Below, in pieces: positions 32,103 to 36,463 of a stretch of 36,463 nt of DNA. The DNA comes from an uncultured Clostridia bacterium (GTDB lineage: Bacteria > Bacillota > Clostridia > Oscillospirales > CAG-272): contig CAMJPL010000030.1 in the NCBI GenBank assembly GCA_946407735.1, positions 1 to 36,463 on the forward strand, given 5' to 3'. The notes beneath the pieces were generated by a model. The model did not search any database. It saw only the letters and a list, made by a program, of their open reading frames with translations, and was not told the DNA's origin. Numbering within the stretch: position 1 is the stretch's first letter; every line of letters begins with the position of its first letter. Both the position numbers and the translations under genes were made by a program.

Positions 32103-32477
32103 TTATTCCTCGCCTTTCACGATCTGAGCGCCGTCGGAGCTCTTCTTGACGCATTCGATGGCGTCAAGAGCCGCCTGCTTGTCCGGATATGAGCTGCCGG
32201 TGGCGATGATCTCGCCGTTGGTAGCCTTGAGGCGATAACGGAAATCGCCCTTCTTGTCGTTGTAGAGCTCGAATTTCGGATGCTTTACTGTCTCATATCC
32301 CTCGACGGTCTGATCCTCGACATTGGCTCTCGGCGCGTTGTTCATCACGCTCTTTACGCCGCCCATGCAGGAGGCTTCGGTCTTGTAGACCTCGGACGAG
32401 GCGATCACGTTGCCCTCGGCCGTGAGAAGGTCGAACTTAACACCGGTAGGCGTCGTTTTGACAAGGAATTTTCCCAT
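32103..32477 (-). CDS. YegP-like protein, two DUF1508 repeats
   Basis: The 124-aa protein holds two tandem copies of the DUF1508 unit: GKFLVKTTPTGVKFDLLTAE... and PKFELYNDKKGDFRYRLKA..NGEIIATGSSY..KQAALDAIECVK. The K-F-x-L-Y-x-D-x-x-G-x-x-R-x-R-L-K-A-x-N-G-E-I-I pattern is diagnostic. The first copy is less conserved. DUF1508 proteins are small and linked to stress conditions in some species; the molecular role is unknown. An extended -10 (TGTTATAAT, around 32543-32551, minus) lies upstream. Confidence 0.85.
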   Translation of the reverse strand: MGKFLVKTTPTGVKFDLLTAEGNVIASSEVYKTEASCMGGVKSVMNNAPRANVEDQTVEGYETVKHPKFELYNDKKGDFRYRLKATNGEIIATGSSYPDKQAALDAIECVKKSSDGAQIVKGEE

Positions 32478-32542
32478 GGTTCTGCCTTTCTGTGTCGCTG
32501 CACTTTGAATGTGTTTGATACGAAATATATACGCCGTTAATA

Positions 32543-32551
32543 ATTATAACA
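32543..32551 (-). promoter_or_regulatory. Extended -10 promoter for the YegP-like pair
   Basis: The minus strand reads TGTTATAAT about 65 bp before the ATG. The -35 region is poor (TGTTAA), so the TGn extension probably matters. Confidence 0.45.
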
Positions 32552-32613
32552 TAGATTTCGGCCGATTAACAGAGCGGAGGCGGAAATAGTTGTTAATTTT
32601 TTGTTACCGACCG

Positions 32614-33726
32614 TCATCTCATCAGCTCGCGCACGATGGCGCATGACTTCTCAAGCTCGCTTACGCTCGACCATTCCTTTACCGAATGGCAGTTGTTCAT
32701 GGCGCAGCTGATGACGAGACCGTCAAAGCCCCATGCCGCCCAGTGATTGTTCGTAGACGCGCCGCCGGTGACCTTGAACTCGGGCTCGACGCCTGCCGCG
32801 CGGCATGCCTCGGCGTATCTTCTGCGTGAAGGGGCGCTTTCGTCTGTTCTGTATGCCTCGCATATGATGTCGACGGCAAAATCGCAGACCATCCCCGCAT
32901 TTTCGGCTGCGGAGCGCATGATCTCCCCGATCTCGTCTATCTTCCCGGACACGAGGTCTTTGTCATATCCCCTCACCTCGCCCGTGACGAGGCATTCCGG
33001 CGCAACGATATTGTCGGCGATCCCACCTTTTATTGTGCCGACGTTTACCGTCATGCCGTCGACTCTGCCGCATCTGAGATTGGAGATGCCTTCGGCGGCG
33101 GCCTTTATCGCGTGCAGGCCCTCCTCGGGGGAGAATCCGGCGTGAGCCGCCCGCCCGATGAATTTCGCCTTCCACTGAACGATGGACGGGGCGGCGGAGG
33201 CGGCCGAGCCGACCCTGCCGTCAAGATCGAGCACATAGACCTGTTTCGACTTTACCCTGCCGTAATCGAATTTCTGTATCCCGACGCAGTAGCGTTCCTC
33301 GCAGACGTCGAATACCAGCTCTATCGGCCGGTGCCTTTCGCCGCTTTCGAGAGTCAGTCTCAGAGCGTGGAGTATCGAGGCGAGCCCTCCGGCGTCGTCG
33401 GCGCCGAGCACGGTGTCACCGGCGGAGGTTATCAGCCCGTCATCATGGATGACCGCCTTCTTCCCCCTCGACGGCTCGACTGTGTCAAGATGCGATGAGA
33501 AAAGCACCGGCTCAAGGGACGGATCGCCTTCAACATAGGCGTAAAGATTGCCGCAGCTGCCGCCGATCAGCTTTCCGGCTCCGTCCTCCTCGGCCTTTAT
33601 CCCCATATCCGCCAGCTCCGCCATAACGGCGTCACGCACGGCGTCCTCGCCGTACGAAGGGCTGTCGCAAGATACGAGGCGGAGAAACAGATCGATCAGG
33701 CGGCTGTCATGTGTGTTATCGTTCAT
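32614..33726 (-). CDS. M20 family peptidase (PepT-like)
   Basis: The 370-aa protein is a di-zinc aminopeptidase or deacylase by family. Visible metal and catalytic residues: SSHLDTVEP (His79, Asp81), LGADDAGG (Asp110), VCEERYCVG (Glu143/144), VLDLDG and, near the end, NNCHSVKEW. The dimerisation domain starts about 185 (KFIGRAAHAGFSPEEGLHAI). Its ATG overlaps the alpha-galactosidase stop as ATGA, so it belongs to that operon, although a peptidase next to a glycosidase is not an obvious pathway partner. Confidence 0.9.
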   Translation of the reverse strand: MNDNTHDSRLIDLFLRLVSCDSPSYGEDAVRDAVMAELADMGIKAEEDGAGKLIGGSCGNLYAYVEGDPSLEPVLFSSHLDTVEPSRGKKAVIHDDGLITSAGDTVLGADDAGGLASILHALRLTLESGERHRPIELVFDVCEERYCVGIQKFDYGRVKSKQVYVLDLDGRVGSAASAAPSIVQWKAKFIGRAAHAGFSPEEGLHAIKAAAEGISNLRCGRVDGMTVNVGTIKGGIADNIVAPECLVTGEVRGYDKDLVSGKIDEIGEIMRSAAENAGMVCDFAVDIICEAYRTDESAPSRRRYAEACRAAGVEPEFKVTGGASTNNHWAAWGFDGLVISCAMNNCHSVKEWSSVSELEKSCAIVRELMR

Positions 33727-35897
33727 ATCCTTGTGAAATGATACTTTACGGCGGCGAAATCGGAATGCGGATATTTAGGCGCGAAGCCGACGTTCATGAA
33801 GGTCGAGCCCTTCGCTGTGATGCCTGTCTCCTCAAGCCTGTAGCAGGCGTCCGGATCGAGACCTGCCATCTTTACCCGCTTTATCTCGTTGTTGACCGAA
33901 ACGAAGCGGCGGTAGCAGATAAGTTCGGCCTTCGACTTGTCCTTCGATACGACGGCTTCGGTAAAGAAGCCGCTGTCGAACGGGCTGTCGATGCGGTAGA
34001 GATCGCCGCAGAGCACAAGATCCTGAACCTTCTTGTATTCCGCTGTCTGGAGCTTGACAGCCGCTTTCTCCTCGTCCGTGAATTTCGTGGTGTCGAGCTC
34101 GTAGCCGGTGGCGCCGAGATGGGCTATGACGGCGCGGGTATCGAACGGCGTGACGCGCCCGGTCTGATGGTTCGGGCAGACGGAGACATGGCAGCTCATG
34201 ACCGATAGCGGATAGACGATCGACGTGCCGTACTGGATCTTCGTGCGTTCCTCGGCGTCGGTATCGTCGCTGGTCCAGATCTGAGGGAAATAGTGCATCA
34301 TAGCCGGGTCGAATCTGGCTCCGCCGCCCGAGCAGCCCTCGAAGAATATGCCTGGATGCCCGTTAACTATCCGCTCGCATATGTCATACAGTCCGAGAGC
34401 GTAGCGGTGGGCGAACTCCGACTGTCTTTCGGGCTCGAGGCAGCGCGACCATGATTCGGTGACGTTGCGGTTGTAATCCCATTTGACGTAGTCGACCTCG
34501 TTCTGCTCGATGACGTCGCTGACTGCCTTCACGATGTAGTCGAGGACATCCTTCCGAGTAAGATCGAGCATGAACTGATGACGGCTGTAGCAGCGCTTCC
34601 TGTCGGGAGCGCCTATCGCCCAGTCGGGATGAGCGCGGAACAGGTCGGAATCCTCGCTCACCATCTCCGGCTCGAACCAGAGGCCGAACTTCATGCCGAT
34701 AGAATGGACATGATCAATGATCGCCTTGAGGCCGCCGCTGAGCTTGTTTTCGTTCACCACCCAGTCGCCGAGGCCGGAGCGGTCGTCGTCACGCTTGCCG
34801 AACCATCCGTCGTCAAGGACGAGCGTGTCTATGCCGAGACCGTTCACCGCGTCGGCTATCGCGCAGAGCTTCGGGACGTCGAAATTGAAATATGTAGCCT
34901 CCCAGTTGTTTATGAGCAGGGGACGCGGCGAGCCGACGAAGCGCTTGTTGATCAGATGTGCGCGGTAGGCGTCGTGGTAGGCGCGGCTCATCCCGCCGAT
35001 TCCTTCGGCAGAATAGGCGATAACGGCTTCCGGCGTCTCGAGCTGATCCCCGGGAGCCAGCTTCCAGCTGAAATCAAAATCATTGATTCCGCCGGTGAGC
35101 TGAGCTGTGCCGTCGGGAGCGACCTCAGCCTTCAGGACATAGGACGAGCTGTATACGAGATTCACGCCGACGGCTTCACCGTGCGTCTCGGTGGTGTCGG
35201 GGCGGAGAAGGGCCATGAACGGGTTCAGGGTAGCGGACGACGTCGTCCGCTTGGAATCTATCGACACCACGCCGTGGTGGAGCGGAATCCTGTCGATGTG
35301 TCTTTCCTTCGCCCATACGCCGTACAGCGACAGCATCTCATAGTCGCGGTCGGGAAGCGCGAGGGTGAACGAATATGCCCTCTCAAGGCGTACATCGGAC
35401 GAGCCTGTGTTTTTATATACCGCCCTTCTCGCGATAACTGAACAGTCGTCGTATACGGTATAATACAGATCGGCAGCGAAGCCGTTTATCCTGTCTTTCA
35501 GATGCACTATCAGCGTCTCGCCGCCGTCAAGCGAAGGCATGCCGGATATCGCCGGCTTCTCGCCGACTATATCGAATGTGTCGAACAAAAGCTCGCACAG
35601 GCGGTCGCCCGCCCTGTTCACCGGCAGCACGGCCGGCTCGCGGTAGTCGCCGGTGCCGAAGAAGGACAGCTCGGACGGATAGTCGTTGTATGATCTCACG
35701 TCGTCGACGCCGGGAGGCGTCGCGGAGGTGGAGTTCGCTCCGAAAGCCCTTGTATATCTGATATCGTCCCCTGCGCCGATCCTCGGCCCGAAATAAAGGT
35801 GCTCGGGATATCCGGCCTCATTTATGAAGAACAGATAGGAGATGTCCTTTCCCATCAGGTGGAACGTCTTTGTGTCGCTAATGAATTGGATCGCCAT
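33723..35897 (-). CDS. GH36 alpha-galactosidase
   Basis: The 724-aa enzyme releases terminal alpha-galactose from raffinose-type sugars or galactomannan. It has the N-terminal beta-sandwich (about 1-290), the catalytic barrel with NNWEATYFNFD and LDDGWFGKRDD, the nucleophile Asp474 in VKWDYNRN, CSGGGARFDP, the acid/base Asp544 in WTSDDTDAEER, and a C-terminal beta domain. No signal peptide: it works inside the cell on imported sugar. Length matches bacterial GH36. AAAGGA precedes the ATG. It follows a solute-binding protein gene by 29 bp, consistent with an uptake-and-hydrolysis operon. Confidence 0.95.
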   Translation of the reverse strand: MAIQFISDTKTFHLMGKDISYLFFINEAGYPEHLYFGPRIGAGDDIRYTRAFGANSTSATPPGVDDVRSYNDYPSELSFFGTGDYREPAVLPVNRAGDRLCELLFDTFDIVGEKPAISGMPSLDGGETLIVHLKDRINGFAADLYYTVYDDCSVIARRAVYKNTGSSDVRLERAYSFTLALPDRDYEMLSLYGVWAKERHIDRIPLHHGVVSIDSKRTTSSATLNPFMALLRPDTTETHGEAVGVNLVYSSSYVLKAEVAPDGTAQLTGGINDFDFSWKLAPGDQLETPEAVIAYSAEGIGGMSRAYHDAYRAHLINKRFVGSPRPLLINNWEATYFNFDVPKLCAIADAVNGLGIDTLVLDDGWFGKRDDDRSGLGDWVVNENKLSGGLKAIIDHVHSIGMKFGLWFEPEMVSEDSDLFRAHPDWAIGAPDRKRCYSRHQFMLDLTRKDVLDYIVKAVSDVIEQNEVDYVKWDYNRNVTESWSRCLEPERQSEFAHRYALGLYDICERIVNGHPGIFFEGCSGGGARFDPAMMHYFPQIWTSDDTDAEERTKIQYGTSIVYPLSVMSCHVSVCPNHQTGRVTPFDTRAVIAHLGATGYELDTTKFTDEEKAAVKLQTAEYKKVQDLVLCGDLYRIDSPFDSGFFTEAVVSKDKSKAELICYRRFVSVNNEIKRVKMAGLDPDACYRLEETGITAKGSTFMNVGFAPKYPHSDFAAVKYHFTRI

Positions 35898-35926
35898 AGC
35901 GGTAAAGTCCTTTCGCTGAGAATTGT

Positions 35927-36463
35927 TCAGCCTTCGTCGTAGAATATCGCCAGCACCTTCTCGAAGTGCTTTATGACCGATTTGTCGTTTTTGGCGGTGA
36001 AGGAGGCAAGATCGTTGTTCGAGTTTATGAGAGAGGAAACCTTGTAGGCGTACCCGTTCCAGCTGTCATAGAGGAACGTCGCGTTCACGAGGCGTCCGTC
36101 CATGATGAGGTCGAGCATCTCTATCGACGTCTCGTCGCGGGTGCCCTTAACCTTAAGCGCGATGTCGTAATACGCCGGCGCGACCGAAACCCAGCTTTCA
36201 CGGCAGAGAGACGCCGTCATAGCCCCGACGAAATCGGGATCGGATATGGTCATCGGCACAGCCATGCACGATACGCTGCCGCCGGGGATGGTGTAGTAGT
36301 ATTCCTGCGTCTCGTCCAGCTTGGGGTAGGGGATTATGCCGTAGTCGAAATCGAGCTCGCGGAACTGCTCGGCGACGACAAGGGTGTTGCTGAGGACGAG
36401 CGCCCGGCTGTTCTCGAATATATCATTGGCTCCCCCGGATACGCAGTAAGAGCCTTCATTATC
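35927..36463 (-). CDS. ABC-type extracellular solute-binding protein (partial, C-terminal part)
   Basis: The frame runs unbroken to the window end, so the start is outside; 178 residues are visible. It contains FDYGIIPYPKLDETQEYYYT, CMAVPMTI, ALKVKGTRDETSIEML and ends KHFEKVLAIFYDEG. The 'YGI(I/L)P.PK.DE.Q..YY' block is typical of sugar-type solute-binding lipoproteins of Clostridia (periplasmic-type binding proteins tethered outside). Upstream of the alpha-galactosidase, it probably binds the galactoside. Permease genes would be expected beyond the window. Confidence 0.8.
   Translation of the reverse strand, partial: DNEGSYCVSGGANDIFENSRALVLSNTLVVAEQFRELDFDYGIIPYPKLDETQEYYYTIPGGSVSCMAVPMTISDPDFVGAMTASLCRESWVSVAPAYYDIALKVKGTRDETSIEMLDLIMDGRLVNATFLYDSWNGYAYKVSSLINSNNDLASFTAKNDKSVIKHFEKVLAIFYDEG

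Overview
The window looks like a chromosomal piece of a GC-rich, Gram-positive-type Clostridia bacterium, probably a gut anaerobe. The reasons are ATG/GTG/TTG starts behind GGAGG-type ribosome binding sites, the Firmicutes order rimP-nusA-ylxR-ylxQ-infB, pyruvate phosphate dikinase, an S-layer-homology (SLH) surface protein, TnpV/DUF6809 transposon passengers, and lipoprotein and solute-binding proteins typical of that group. No rRNA or CRISPR array is present.

Layout. (1) 1-2500 is a scrap belt: the tail of an unknown CDS, the N-terminus of a phage tail-type protein ending in a perfect 37-bp palindrome, a flavodoxin stub, one intact ferredoxin-type aldo/keto reductase, SseB-like and SIMPL-like C-terminal remnants, then an intact YgbA-type gene and a DUF4491 gene. 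(2) 2800-4140 is a small mobile-element remnant on the minus strand: a 58-aa ORF, tnpV and a DUF6809 gene. The tnpV gene is split by an insert of about 190 bp made almost entirely of hairpins, organised as two outer stems that each enclose three hairpins. (3) 4178-6378 is a markedly AT-rich two-gene minus-strand module: a membrane-anchored Mrr-type nuclease followed by an ApeA-like HEPN ribonuclease. This is a probable anti-phage system. (4) 6498-14830 is minus-strand housekeeping: ppdK with a coupled 44-aa ORF, then pth, mfd and a SurA/PrsA-like lipoprotein. (5) 15008-21149 is the plus-strand rimP-nusA-rnpM-ylxQ-infB operon, with a hairpin leader and a terminal hairpin. (6) 21209-23753 is an SLH surface protein with its own promoter. 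(7) 23777-26637 is a minus-strand unit from a consensus promoter: tRNA-Arg(TCT), tRNA-His(GTG), terminator, MFS transporter, beta-propeller protein. (8) 26710-29503 holds a membrane protein and a degenerate M23 peptidase in one operon. (9) 29586-36463 holds a Gfo/Idh/MocA oxidoreductase, a metallophosphoesterase, a YegP-like/97-aa gene pair, and a sugar operon (solute-binding protein, GH36 alpha-galactosidase, M20 peptidase) cut by the window end.

The most interesting points are the hairpin-array insertion in tnpV (seen directly, and the split reading frame gives its ends to within a base or two), the Mrr plus ApeA pairing as a candidate composite defence system, and the M23 domain that has lost the first His of its HxH motif. 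Family assignments come from recognising motifs by eye; no database search was run.
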